A stretch of 64,000 bases of DNA from positions 1-64,000 of the forward strand of contig JAOASB010000051.1 in assembly GCA_025210375.1 (NCBI GenBank), given 5' to 3'. Positions 55,833 through 64,000 of this stretch are shown here, one piece after another; the stretch's first letter is position 1, and each line of letters begins with the position of its first letter. Origin of the DNA: Maledivibacter sp. GTDB taxonomy: Bacteria; Bacillota; Clostridia; Peptostreptococcales; Caminicellaceae. The notes below the pieces were generated by a model. It was given only the letters and a program-made list of their open reading frames with translations, searched no databases and was not told the DNA's origin. Made by a program: the position numbers and the translations under genes.

Positions 55833-55861
55833 AAAAAGAGAGATGACCTTTGTCATCCCTC
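55833..55861 (-). terminator. Terminator of the deaminase gene
   Basis: The minus strand reads GAGGGATGAC, AAAG, GTCATCTCTC then TTTTTAG, 20 bp past the stop. Confidence 0.85.
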
Positions 55862-55880
55862 GTACAATTTCTCAAAATTC

Positions 55881-57212
55881 CTATTTAACCTTTTTTTCAA
55901 GCTCTATTGCAATGCCTTTTATCTTCTCTTGTATTTTTTTTACATCATCAATTATTTTATCTAAATTGCCACTTAAAAGCTTTCTATCCCTCATAACAAC
56001 ATTTCCATTTACCATAGTCATTACAACATTATGGGGATATGCTGCATAGGTTATGGCTGAATAGTAATCATATATGGGTTGTATGTTAGGTGTATTTGTT
56101 TCTATTATTATTATGTCTGCTTTTTTTCCAACCTCTATTGACCCAATGGTATTATCAAGCTTTATAGCCCTTGCTCCACCAATAGTTCCTAGCTCAACGG
56201 CTTCTATTGCAGGGCAAATTCTGTTATTATTTGCAGCTACTTTTTGGATTTTAGTATATTGATCTAGTACATTTATTATATCTTGATGATTACCACTCAT
56301 AGGTCCATCTGTTCCTAAACCAACCTTAACTTTTTTATCTAACATCCTAGGAACAGGTGCTACTTTTCTACCACTTTTGGCATTTGCGGCTACATTGTGT
56401 ATTACTCCAACATCATTTTTATAAAGTATATCCATATCTTCTTCATTTGTATATACTAGATGGGCTCCTATAACTTTATCAGATAAAAAACCTATTTTAT
56501 CAAGATATTGCACCGGTGTCATATCATATTCTTCCCTGAATTTATCCATCTCAGATATCATTTCCGATATATGAATAAGTATTGGCACATTATATTTTTC
56601 AGATAGTTCTTTTATCTTAAGTAAATGCTCTTCATCATTAGTATATGTAGCATGTGGGGCCAATGCAGGTATTATTAATTCATCATTCTTCCATTCCTTT
56701 ATAAACTTGATGGCATAATCTAAGCCCCCATAGGGAATATCGGTATCGGGAGCAATTTTTTCAAGTATTGTCTCCCCTGCTATAGCCCTTATTCCTAATT
56801 CCTTTGCAGCCTTTGCAACTTCATCCTCAAAGTAATACATATCTACAAAGGTAGTAACTCCCCCAAGGAGCATTTCAGCAATACTTAACTTTGCTCCAGT
56901 GTTTACTAATCCTTCATCCACAATCATATCTTCTAAGGGAAACATATACCTTGTAAGTCTATCGGGTATATCCTCTCCCAAACTTCTAAATACAGACATA
57001 GATACATGACAATGCCCATTGATAAACCCCGGCATAATAATACCATTTTGAGCATCTATCTTTTCAGTATAATCATATTTATTTAATAATTCACTTGTAT
57101 CCCCTATTTCCACTATATCCATCCCATTTATTACCACAGCACCGGCTTCAATAATGTCTTTGTTTTCATTCATGGTTATTATGGTACCATTATAAATGCA
57201 TTTATAGGACAT
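55881..57212 (-). CDS. Amidohydrolase of the SAH/MTA/5'-deoxyadenosine deaminase family
   Basis: A 443-residue metal-dependent deaminase. Metal and catalytic residues are visible: His67 and His69 (NGHCHVSM), PHATYT, the ILIHISE His/Glu pair, GAHLVY, and GLGTDGP with its Asp. The segment DRLTRYMFPLE is typical of this TrzN/SsnA/MtaD branch. It would hydrolyse the 6-amino group of adenine nucleosides such as adenosine, S-adenosylhomocysteine, methylthioadenosine or 5'-deoxyadenosine. The adjoining nucleoside-type ABC importer supports that substrate class. A guanine or atrazine-type deaminase cannot be ruled out. Confidence 0.85.
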   Translation of the reverse strand: MSYKCIYNGTIITMNENKDIIEAGAVVINGMDIVEIGDTSELLNKYDYTEKIDAQNGIIMPGFINGHCHVSMSVFRSLGEDIPDRLTRYMFPLEDMIVDEGLVNTGAKLSIAEMLLGGVTTFVDMYYFEDEVAKAAKELGIRAIAGETILEKIAPDTDIPYGGLDYAIKFIKEWKNDELIIPALAPHATYTNDEEHLLKIKELSEKYNVPILIHISEMISEMDKFREEYDMTPVQYLDKIGFLSDKVIGAHLVYTNEEDMDILYKNDVGVIHNVAANAKSGRKVAPVPRMLDKKVKVGLGTDGPMSGNHQDIINVLDQYTKIQKVAANNNRICPAIEAVELGTIGGARAIKLDNTIGSIEVGKKADIIIIETNTPNIQPIYDYYSAITYAAYPHNVVMTMVNGNVVMRDRKLLSGNLDKIIDDVKKIQEKIKGIAIELEKKVK

Positions 57213-57314
57213 TTTTACTCCCCCTTTGCTTTTAAACCCGATTATTCATAGAAAAACATCACTATCCTAAATAATTCAAAGCTAACTATAGGTAATCTAG
57301 GTTTATAATTATAT

Positions 57315-57350
57315 TGGCTGTAGAATAATAGTAACAATATCCTACAGCCA
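57315..57350 (-). terminator. Hairpin after the ABC importer operon
   Basis: TGGCTGTAG and CTACAGCCA pair over 18 bases just after the last permease gene. The T-run is weak, so termination may be partial. Confidence 0.55.
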
Positions 57351-57355
57351 GTAGA

Positions 57356-58291
57356 TTAATTCATCTGCTTTTTCTTTCTTTCCAATTCCTTCTTGTCATT
57401 AATTACTGATATTACAATAAATCCTATTATAGTAACCAAATATGGCGTCATATGGATAAATTCAACGGGTATAGGAAATGCTTGAAGATAATTTGATAAT
57501 GTATCGGCAAATCCAAATAAAAGGGAAGCAAATAATGAACCTAGTGAGGTATTACCTGCTATGGCCCTAGCTGCCAGTGCAATAAAACCCCTACCGGCAG
57601 TCATTCCCGAAGAAAACCAAGAAACATAGCCCATGGATAGGAAGGCTCCCCCTAAAGCAGCAAATATCCCACTTATTATTAGGGCAATAAATTTTATTTT
57701 AAATACATCTATCCCAACAGATTCAGCAGCTTCTGGCGACTCACCAACAGCTTTTATTCTAAGTCCTAAGGACATATTATTAAATAGTATATGCATCAGC
57801 ACTATACATACTATTGCCACATATGTTAGTATATTGTGTCCCGACAGTATACTGCCTATTACTGGTATACTACTTACTAAAGGTATATTAACATTTGGTA
57901 AAACCAAGCTGTTTAATGATGTAGATATCCCCTTATCTCCTGTAAGCTCAGTAAGTAAAAATACCGTGCCCCCAGCGGCTAATATATTGATAGCTATCCC
58001 AGTAAGCACAATATTAGTCTTAAGCTTTAGTGCAAAATATCCAAGAAGCATACTTACTAAAACACCTGATAAAACCGCCGCTAAAAGTCCTATCCATACA
58101 TTCTGGGTATAAGCACTAAATATTACACCCATTAATGCACCTGTGATCATGGTTCCCTCAATACCTATATTTATGGCTCCAGCTCTACTTGCTACAACTG
58201 CTCCTAAGGTAGCAAAAAGTATCGGCGTAGTCGATCTTATAACTGCAAACCAAAATGCATCTTTAAAAATCATGCTAAGTAATGAATCCAT
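57356..58291 (-). CDS. Nucleoside-type ABC importer permease 2 (NupQ/YufQ-like)
   Basis: A 311-residue membrane protein of the BPD_transp_2 family. The ATG at 58291 has AGGAGG 9 bases upstream. Characteristic loops are LGAVVASRAGAINIGIEGTM, VGESPEAAESVGIDVFKIKF and GRGFIALAARAIAGNTSLGS. It pairs with the preceding permease to form the channel. Its start is one base after the upstream permease's stop. Confidence 0.9.
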   Translation of the reverse strand: MDSLLSMIFKDAFWFAVIRSTTPILFATLGAVVASRAGAINIGIEGTMITGALMGVIFSAYTQNVWIGLLAAVLSGVLVSMLLGYFALKLKTNIVLTGIAINILAAGGTVFLLTELTGDKGISTSLNSLVLPNVNIPLVSSIPVIGSILSGHNILTYVAIVCIVLMHILFNNMSLGLRIKAVGESPEAAESVGIDVFKIKFIALIISGIFAALGGAFLSMGYVSWFSSGMTAGRGFIALAARAIAGNTSLGSLFASLLFGFADTLSNYLQAFPIPVEFIHMTPYLVTIIGFIVISVINDKKELERKKKQMN

Positions 58292-58292
58292 A

Positions 58293-59384
58293 CTATTGTA
58301 CCTCCTTCTTAGCATTTAGATATTTTTCTTTTGCTAATTTATTTTCTTCTCTTTGCTTCCAATAGGCCAAGAATCTTTCAGCTGCGATCAATAATATCAT
58401 AACAGCTTGTATAATAGAAATGATTTCATTATCTACATCTGCTCTTCTAGACATCATATCTGCACCTATTCTTAAATAGGATAGAAAAAAGGCAGCCAAG
58501 GGCACATATTTAGGATTATTCTTAGCAAGCAAAGCAACGATAACACCATCCCAAGCATAGGATGGTGTAACATCCCATAGGAATCTCTTATACATTCCTG
58601 ACATCTCTATTGCCCCACCAATACCAGCAACAGCACCGGCAATAAATTGTGAGCTTATTATAACCTTTGCAGTATTTATACCAGAGTATTTTGCAAAATT
58701 TATATTATCACCAACAGTTCGTATTTCATATCCCCATTTTGTTTTATATATGTATATATAAGCTAAAATTATAAATAACATAGCTATTAAAAAACCTGCG
58801 TGTAATCTTGTCCCCGGTAATATTCTAGGAAGTGCAAAGCTTTTACTAAACCTATAGGATGCAAATACACTTGCCTCTGGATCCCTTAGATAATAATTAA
58901 CTATGTATAGCCCAAAGAAATAGAACACATAGTTGAGCATAAGGGAAGTTACTAGCTCATTGGCCTTCCATTTTATCTTAAGAATTCCAGGTAATACTCC
59001 AATACATCCCCCTACAACACCTGAAAAAATCATGGCTACTACTGGATGTATCCCATTTGGTAATGTATAGTTTATGGCAACATAGGCTGCTACTATGGCC
59101 CCCATAAAAAAGCAACCATCAGCAATTAAACTAAAATGCTTTGATTGATATATTATACAAAGTGCTAAACCAGTAAATGTCAGAGGAATCATCATCTCAA
59201 GCACATTTGAAAAGTACTTAAGCTTTTGTAGGGGTCCAAAAAGGAAATTGGTGATAGAGTAGATAGGAGTTTTACTGGTTGCAAAAATAATTATTGTAGA
59301 GATTATAAGTGCTATAAATATAGCTATCATTGTTCTTAAAGTATCATATTTATTTATTTTTGGCTTCAATTTTAAACTAGTCAT
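58293..59384 (-). CDS. Nucleoside-type ABC importer permease 1 (NupP/YufP-like)
   Basis: A 363-residue membrane protein with about ten helices. Family loops include LTFTGLALCIIYQSKHFSLI, NELVTSLMLNYVFYFFGLYI, VGDNINFAKYSGINTAK and AWDGVIVALLAKNNPKYVP. It overlaps the ATPase gene upstream by 8 bp. Together with the ATPase, second permease and BMP lipoprotein it makes a complete importer of the guanosine/nucleoside group. Confidence 0.9.
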   Translation of the reverse strand: MTSLKLKPKINKYDTLRTMIAIFIALIISTIIIFATSKTPIYSITNFLFGPLQKLKYFSNVLEMMIPLTFTGLALCIIYQSKHFSLIADGCFFMGAIVAAYVAINYTLPNGIHPVVAMIFSGVVGGCIGVLPGILKIKWKANELVTSLMLNYVFYFFGLYIVNYYLRDPEASVFASYRFSKSFALPRILPGTRLHAGFLIAMLFIILAYIYIYKTKWGYEIRTVGDNINFAKYSGINTAKVIISSQFIAGAVAGIGGAIEMSGMYKRFLWDVTPSYAWDGVIVALLAKNNPKYVPLAAFFLSYLRIGADMMSRRADVDNEIISIIQAVMILLIAAERFLAYWKQREENKLAKEKYLNAKKEVQ

Positions 59385-60930
59385 TTACGGCCCTCCTTAT
59401 CTCCTCTTCCGATTGCTTATTTACTCCTAGCATATAAAGCCCAAGCTCTTTTTCCGTAACTTCACTTGCATCAGGTAAATATCCAACTATCTCGCCGCCG
59501 TTCATAACAATGAGGGAATCACTTAATGTCATTACTTCATTCAAATCTGCTGAAACTAATAATATGGCATTTCCTTCGTCCCTCATTTTGATTATCATTT
59601 TTCTTATAAATTCAATAGCTCCAACATCTATCCCTCTTGTTGGCTGATTTACTATTAACAGATCTGTGTCGGAACTAAATTCTCTACCAACTACCACTTT
59701 CTGTATATTCCCACCGGATAGTCCCTTAACGGCTGTTTTTTCGCTATCTGTTTTTACATTAAATTTCTTTATCAATCCTTTTGCCCAATCACTTATCTTT
59801 TTATTATCCAGTAAATATCTATTTTTTCTAAGTTCTTCACTTCTATATTTTTCAGATATAAAATTCTCTTCTACGCTCATATTAGGAGCTATACCTGTAT
59901 GCATTCTATCTTCCGGTATATGAGCCATACCCAATTCCCTTATATTTCTTACATTTAAATTATTTATTTCCTTACTATGAACTAAGACTTTTCCATTAGT
60001 GGCTTTCTTAAGTCCAGTTATAATCTCTATTATTTCAGATTGTCCATTCCCCTCTACTCCAGCTATCCCTACTATTTCACCTTTTCTAACTGAAAAAGAA
60101 ACATTTTTAACTACAGTCTTACCAAAGTCGTTTATATAATTAACACCATCAACTCTTAATAATACTTCCTTAGGTTGTGCTTTAGCCTTATCTATTTCTA
60201 GCTTTACATCTCTACCTACCATAAGCCTTGAAATATCATCTTCTGAAACTTCATTCACATTATGTACCCCTACGGAAAGTCCATCTCTCATGATAGTAAG
60301 CCTGTCACACAGCTTCTTAATCTCATGGAGCTTATGGGAAATAAATATTATGGTATGTCCAGATTCTTTCAATAACATTAGTTGTTCAAACAATTCTTCA
60401 ATCTCTTGGGGTGTAAGAACCGCGGTAGGTTCGTCTAATATAAGTACCTTTGCCCCCCTATATAGGGCTTTTAGTATTTCAACCTTTTGCTTCTGAGATA
60501 CGGATATATCCTGAACCTTGCTTTTAGGATTTATGGGCAGATTGTATCTTTCAGATAGTTCCTTTGTAACCTCTATAGCCCTTGCTTTGTCAAGAAATAT
60601 CCCCTTCTTTATCTCACTACCAAGAACAATATTTTCTGCAACCGTTAAACTTGGAACTAACATGAAATGCTGATGAACCATACCAATACCAAGCTCAAGG
60701 GCATCCTGTGAAGAGTTCATATTTATTTCTTTTCCTCTTAAATATATCTTACCTTCTGTTTGCTTTTGCATACCAAAAAGTATCTTCATTAGTGTTGATT
60801 TCCCTGCTCCGTTTTCACCAACCAAAGCATGAATTTCCGCTTCCCTCAATGAAAATTCAACCTGATAATTTGCCACTACACCACCTGGATAAATCTTAGT
60901 GATTTTATCCATTTTCAGCATCTCTGACAT
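59377..60930 (-). CDS. Nucleoside-type ABC importer ATPase with two nucleotide-binding domains
   Basis: A 517-residue tandem ABC protein like NupO/YufO and RbsA. Domain 1: Walker A GENGAGKST, Walker B VLILDEPTAVLTPQE, and signature VSQKQKVEIL. Domain 2: a degenerate Walker A GVEGNGQSE, signature LSGGNIQKVVVG and LIVNQPTRGIDVG. The ATG at 60930 with GAGGTG upstream is used; a GTG three codons earlier is inside the ribosome site. It lies 95 bp after the BMP lipoprotein gene, across a perfect hairpin. Confidence 0.93.
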   Translation of the reverse strand: MSEMLKMDKITKIYPGGVVANYQVEFSLREAEIHALVGENGAGKSTLMKILFGMQKQTEGKIYLRGKEINMNSSQDALELGIGMVHQHFMLVPSLTVAENIVLGSEIKKGIFLDKARAIEVTKELSERYNLPINPKSKVQDISVSQKQKVEILKALYRGAKVLILDEPTAVLTPQEIEELFEQLMLLKESGHTIIFISHKLHEIKKLCDRLTIMRDGLSVGVHNVNEVSEDDISRLMVGRDVKLEIDKAKAQPKEVLLRVDGVNYINDFGKTVVKNVSFSVRKGEIVGIAGVEGNGQSEIIEIITGLKKATNGKVLVHSKEINNLNVRNIRELGMAHIPEDRMHTGIAPNMSVEENFISEKYRSEELRKNRYLLDNKKISDWAKGLIKKFNVKTDSEKTAVKGLSGGNIQKVVVGREFSSDTDLLIVNQPTRGIDVGAIEFIRKMIIKMRDEGNAILLVSADLNEVMTLSDSLIVMNGGEIVGYLPDASEVTEKELGLYMLGVNKQSEEEIRRAVND

Positions 60931-60953
60931 TATATACACCTCTTTTCACTTAT

Positions 60954-60984
60954 ACATAAAGCCAGCTATAAGCTGGCTTTATGT
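60954..60984 (-). other. Intercistronic hairpin between the BMP lipoprotein and ABC ATPase genes
   Basis: A perfect 14-bp stem ACATAAAGCCAGCT / AGCTGGCTTTATGT with a three-base loop. No T-run follows, so it probably sets the ratio of binding protein to ABC subunits by protecting or attenuating the message. Confidence 0.75.
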
Positions 60985-61025
60985 CTCCCTAAGAAATTTT
61001 TTTGCTGATTCTATATCCCAGAGTA

Positions 61026-62189
61026 TTACTTTACAGATTCCTTCAATTTTGCAAGTACTTCACTATCCATACCCAATGCACTGTCCACATCTATATTTCC
61101 AGCAGATATTTCCTTTTCGATTTCTTCCATTTTTTCTCTTACTTCCTGTGGAACTAGTTTTTCATAATAAGCATTTTTAGCAATGCCAATTCCATCCTCT
61201 TCTAAACCAACTGCTTCCGCTTTACCCTTTGGTATTGTTCCTTCAAAGTACATGTCAAGGGCTCTTAATAGTGAGTTATCAACTCTTTTTAATGCTGAAC
61301 TTAAGATTCTATTTGCTTTTTCTTCATTGTCGGCAAATAGCTTTGCTTGGTCTGAATCAACACCAATAGCATACATTTTTGTCTCATGTGCTGCTTCTAT
61401 TTGTCCTAATCCTGCTCTACCAGCAACATTAAATCCAATATCTACACCCTTAGTTTGATACTGAATCAATGCTAATTCTTTACCCTTTGCAGCATCACCA
61501 AATGAATCAATATAAGATATATCTATTTTGATATCTTCGTCAATATATTTTCCACCTTCAATATATCCAACTAAAAAGTCGTTGATTACAGGTATATCCA
61601 TAGCTCCTAAGAAGCCTATTTTCTTTTCTTCATTTATATTTTCTACATCTGTTCTAGTAGTCATTTGAGCAGCTAAAGCCCCTGCTAAGAATCCTGCTTC
61701 ATTTTGCTTATATGTAATTGAATATACATTATCTAATCCTTCAATTTCATCATAATTCACAGCAGTATCAAATAATATGTATGTCTTTTCAGGATAGTTT
61801 GGAGCAACTTCTTCTACATGCTCCTTCATGTGGAAAGTTCCTGTTATGATAATGTCCCATTCTTCTTCTGAAACATCTTCTAAAGTAGGAATAAACTTAG
61901 TCTTATCTGAACCCATTTCAATCGTTTTTACTTCTACCTTATCACCATATTTTTCTTTAATCATGTCCATTCCAGCTTGTGATGAATCATGGAATGACTT
62001 GTCACCTAATGAACCTGAAACCAATAATACAATCTTTGTTACATCAGCTGGAGCTTCAGTATTTGTTTCATTACCAGCATCAGCCTCTTTCCCTGAATTT
62101 TCAGTGTTTGTTTCAGCCTTTTCAGCAGAACAAGCCCCAAAAACAAGAATCATTGATACAACTAATAATAAAGATAAAATCTTTTTCAT
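61026..62189 (-). CDS. BMP-family (PnrA/Med-like) nucleoside-binding lipoprotein
   Basis: A 387-residue binding protein. The ATG at 62189 has AGGAGG 7 bases upstream and gives a lipoprotein signal (MKKILSLLLVVSMILVF, lipobox GAC), followed by a Glu/Asn-rich linker. The Bmp fold is seen in LVSGSLGDKSFHDSSQAGMD, NEAGFLAGALAAQMTT, KIGFLGAMDIPVINDFLVGY and YAIGVDSDQAKLF. Members bind purine nucleosides. It is the first gene of the importer operon, and the downstream deaminase agrees with adenosine-type cargo. Confidence 0.92.
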   Translation of the reverse strand: MKKILSLLLVVSMILVFGACSAEKAETNTENSGKEADAGNETNTEAPADVTKIVLLVSGSLGDKSFHDSSQAGMDMIKEKYGDKVEVKTIEMGSDKTKFIPTLEDVSEEEWDIIITGTFHMKEHVEEVAPNYPEKTYILFDTAVNYDEIEGLDNVYSITYKQNEAGFLAGALAAQMTTRTDVENINEEKKIGFLGAMDIPVINDFLVGYIEGGKYIDEDIKIDISYIDSFGDAAKGKELALIQYQTKGVDIGFNVAGRAGLGQIEAAHETKMYAIGVDSDQAKLFADNEEKANRILSSALKRVDNSLLRALDMYFEGTIPKGKAEAVGLEEDGIGIAKNAYYEKLVPQEVREKMEEIEKEISAGNIDVDSALGMDSEVLAKLKESVK

Positions 62190-62302
62190 TCTACATCCTC
62201 CTACATATTTATACTTTTTTCGCAAAACTATGCTAATGATATCACATTTGAATTGATTTGTAAATTCTTTATTAAGGAAATAGAAGTGTTAATTTTTAGG
62301 AG

Positions 62303-63640
62303 TTACGGAAACATCCTTATGGATTTATTGTCAAGCCAATCCTTCATGTAATTACCCTTAGTAAGCCTAGGAGTATTGTCATCAATAATCTTTTTTGCTT
62401 TTTCCCCGCCAGCTTCTAACAAATCTACGATCGTCATAATTATCGCTTTTTGAGGTATAATATATGCCATTTCTTCATCAACTATCTCAAAATTTGACCC
62501 ATGAACATTTCCCATGAACCCGCTGAAACCAAACTGAATCGTAGGCTTTATAGCTGCCAAATCTCCTATATCCCCCGATGCCATAGATTTTTGACCATCA
62601 TAAATGTTTTCCGAACCTATTAATTTACCAAGATTTTGTTTTAAAACCCCTGACAGATCAGCACATTGCTCAAATGGCATGTATCCAACGGTATCCTCTA
62701 TTACACACCTTCCTCCAACGGCATAGGCCCCTGCTTCAAATGCTCTATCCACCTTGGAATTGGCATCCATAATTGATTCTAAGGTTCCTCCCCTAACATA
62801 ACCTTCTATAACAACCCTTTCAGGAATTGTATTTACAGTTTGTCCACCATCTTTGATTATTCCGTGTACTCTAATGTTATGTTCATCCATAAAGGTTTCT
62901 CTTTGGGCATTTACTGCTGTGAGTCCAATAGTAGCTGCATTCAAAGCATTTATACCAAGATGTGGTGCAGCACCGGAATGTGCAGCTTTACCATAGTAAG
63001 TTATTTTCTTTGCTATAAATCCATTAAGGGATGAATTTACATCTGCTTTTCTTTCCCTTATTCCTCCCATAGTATGACAGGATATGATTAAATCCCCATC
63101 ATCAAATACACCTTTACTAATCATATCCTGTTTACCAGACATATAGTTTATCTTTCCTTCTTCTACTAGCCCTCTTCTATATTCAAAATCTGTAAATTCC
63201 TCGGCTGGAGTACCTATTAATGTCACTTTCCCACCTAAATTGTCCAATATATTACTTTCTTTCAACGCCTTCATTACCCCTAGCATTATCGCCACTTGAT
63301 TTGAGTGGGCACATGTATGGGCTGCTCCATTGTCCTTTGTGGAATATTTATGTCCAGGAGTTGGAACTGCATCAAGTTCAGCTATCAAGACAATATTTAT
63401 ACCTTCTTTATCTCCAACTATGGATTTAATACCGGTTATGGATAGATTTTCTTCCACTTCTAATCCCATATCTTTTAAATATTCAACCATTAATTTGGAG
63501 GTTCTAAACTCCTTAAATCCTAATTCGGGATTTTTGAAAATATCATTTCCAAAATTAATTATTTCCTCCCTATTTTTATCTATAATTTCACACAATTTAT
63601 CCTTAATTTTTACCACCCCATTATTTGATATTTTAAACAT
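62303..63640 (-). CDS. M20-family amidohydrolase (AbgB/HipO-like)
   Basis: A 445-residue zinc or manganese amidohydrolase that would cleave N-acyl or aminobenzoyl-glutamate-type amides. Metal-site segments: IAELDAVPTPGHKY, HTCAHSNQVAIML, GTPAEEF and SCHTMGGI. The dimerisation domain is YYGKAAHSGAAPHLGINAL. No ribosome site precedes the ATG at 63640; a TTG near residue 16 with AAGGATAAA upstream could be the real start (MCEIIDKNREEI). It lies upstream of the BMP importer on the same strand, with 113 bp between, so it may belong to the same scavenging unit. Substrate unknown. Confidence 0.85.
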   Translation of the reverse strand: MFKISNNGVVKIKDKLCEIIDKNREEIINFGNDIFKNPELGFKEFRTSKLMVEYLKDMGLEVEENLSITGIKSIVGDKEGINIVLIAELDAVPTPGHKYSTKDNGAAHTCAHSNQVAIMLGVMKALKESNILDNLGGKVTLIGTPAEEFTDFEYRRGLVEEGKINYMSGKQDMISKGVFDDGDLIISCHTMGGIRERKADVNSSLNGFIAKKITYYGKAAHSGAAPHLGINALNAATIGLTAVNAQRETFMDEHNIRVHGIIKDGGQTVNTIPERVVIEGYVRGGTLESIMDANSKVDRAFEAGAYAVGGRCVIEDTVGYMPFEQCADLSGVLKQNLGKLIGSENIYDGQKSMASGDIGDLAAIKPTIQFGFSGFMGNVHGSNFEIVDEEMAYIIPQKAIIMTIVDLLEAGGEKAKKIIDDNTPRLTKGNYMKDWLDNKSIRMFP

Positions 63641-63702
63641 AGGATGATTTTATCATATAAAATTATCATAATACAATGTATTTCATCACTAAAAAATTTA
63701 AA

Positions 63703-63724
63703 AGCCGCTTTATATAAAGCGGCT
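63703..63724 (-). terminator. Terminator of the alpha/beta hydrolase gene
   Basis: AGCCGCTTTA and TAAAGCGGCT form a GC-capped hairpin overlapping the stop codon. The minus strand continues TTTTAAATTTTTT. Confidence 0.85.
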
Positions 63725-64000
63725 AAATTCTTTGTTCTATCCATTTACCAATATCATCTAAAACCATATCTCTATCTTTACATTTTAGCATTTCATGCCT
63801 TAAACCATCATATATCTTTATTTGCTTATCGGTTGATGAAATTGAAGAGTGAAATTGAATAGATGCTTCCTTTTCCATAATCTTGTCATCGCTGCCGTGT
63901 AATATAAGGCATGGATAATAATAATCACCATAATTTTGCCTTAACCATCCAATTCCATAGATTAAAAACTGTACACCAAAGTTTAATGTTAATGATCTTA
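63723..64000 (-). CDS. Alpha/beta hydrolase, lysophospholipase/monoacylglycerol-lipase type (5' end outside window)
   Basis: The last 92 codons of a minus-strand gene entering from the right edge. The frame reads IYGIGWLRQNYGDYYYPCLI, LHGSDDKIMEKEAS, IYDGLRHEMLKCKDRDMVL and ends KWIEQRI. HGSDD contains the catalytic acid and LRHEML the catalytic His of the Hydrolase_4 group. The nucleophile Ser lies outside the window. The cognate substrate is probably a monoacylglycerol or lysolipid. Confidence 0.8.
   Translation of the reverse strand, partial: RSLTLNFGVQFLIYGIGWLRQNYGDYYYPCLILHGSDDKIMEKEASIQFHSSISSTDKQIKIYDGLRHEMLKCKDRDMVLDDIGKWIEQRI

Larger units (their letters stand above)
55499..55880. 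other. Intergenic region between the chemoreceptor and deaminase genes
   Basis: A 382-bp AT-rich gap without a gene. It contains the inverted-repeat element at 55592-55710 and the deaminase terminator. Confidence 0.7.

Noticed and set aside
1..64000. tRNA, rRNA or intact insertion sequence
   Set aside because: None was recognised on either strand; no transposase-like protein is present among the open frames.

Overview
The window is AT-rich DNA with strong AGGAGG-type ribosome sites, Gram-positive style lipoproteins and small intergenic hairpin terminators. It looks like an anaerobic, low-GC Clostridia-type Firmicute; the genus cannot be fixed from the sequence. Almost every gene is on the minus strand; only an IclR-type regulator, kdgA and kdgK are on the plus strand.

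Layout. 1-10.6 kb: three secreted surface proteins, namely a subtilisin-like (S8) protease fused to RHS/YD repeats (cut by the left edge), an FN3-repeat protein and a smaller Big/FN3 protein; the last two end in related cohesin-like modules. 11-15.3 kb: housekeeping ligA and pcrA. 15.5-23.2 kb: a four-gene Wadjet (JET) anti-plasmid condensin system in the order jetD-jetA-jetB-jetC, bracketed by an exact 17-bp direct repeat that lies in the two flanking terminators. 23.4-33.2 kb: uronate catabolism, with a TRAP transporter (dctPQM), kduD, kduI, a LacI-type regulator, an IclR-type regulator, an SGNH esterase, kdgA and kdgK. 33.3-46.7 kb: a 16-gene propanediol-utilisation (Pdu) microcompartment operon, pduABCDEGHKJLMNOPST. 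47.2-49.5 kb: a two-component system whose kinase carries a PocR-type sensor domain. 49.9-53.3 kb: a MacAB-like ABC exporter. 53.5-55.5 kb: a chemoreceptor. 55.9-63.6 kb: a nucleoside-type BMP/ABC importer with an SAH/MTA-type deaminase and an M20 amidohydrolase. The right edge cuts an alpha/beta hydrolase.

How it fits together. KduI, KduD, KdgK and KdgA convert unsaturated uronate products to pyruvate plus glyceraldehyde-3-phosphate. The Pdu organelle would convert 1,2-propanediol, a fermentation product of rhamnose or fucose, to propionyl-phosphate. Both substrates can come from pectin (rhamnogalacturonan). A 38-bp composite element built on two TATGCAA half-sites 24 bp apart occurs upstream of pduA and twice, in divergent orientation, between the LacI- and IclR-type regulator genes. 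It is either a shared operator tying the two catabolic blocks together or the end of a small mobile repeat, and it is the least explained signal in the window. Other points of note are a PduM-like protein fused to a flavoprotein-type domain, a His at the pore position of the PduA-like shell protein, and a long inverted-repeat element near 55.6 kb with a collapsed copy at 49.8 kb.
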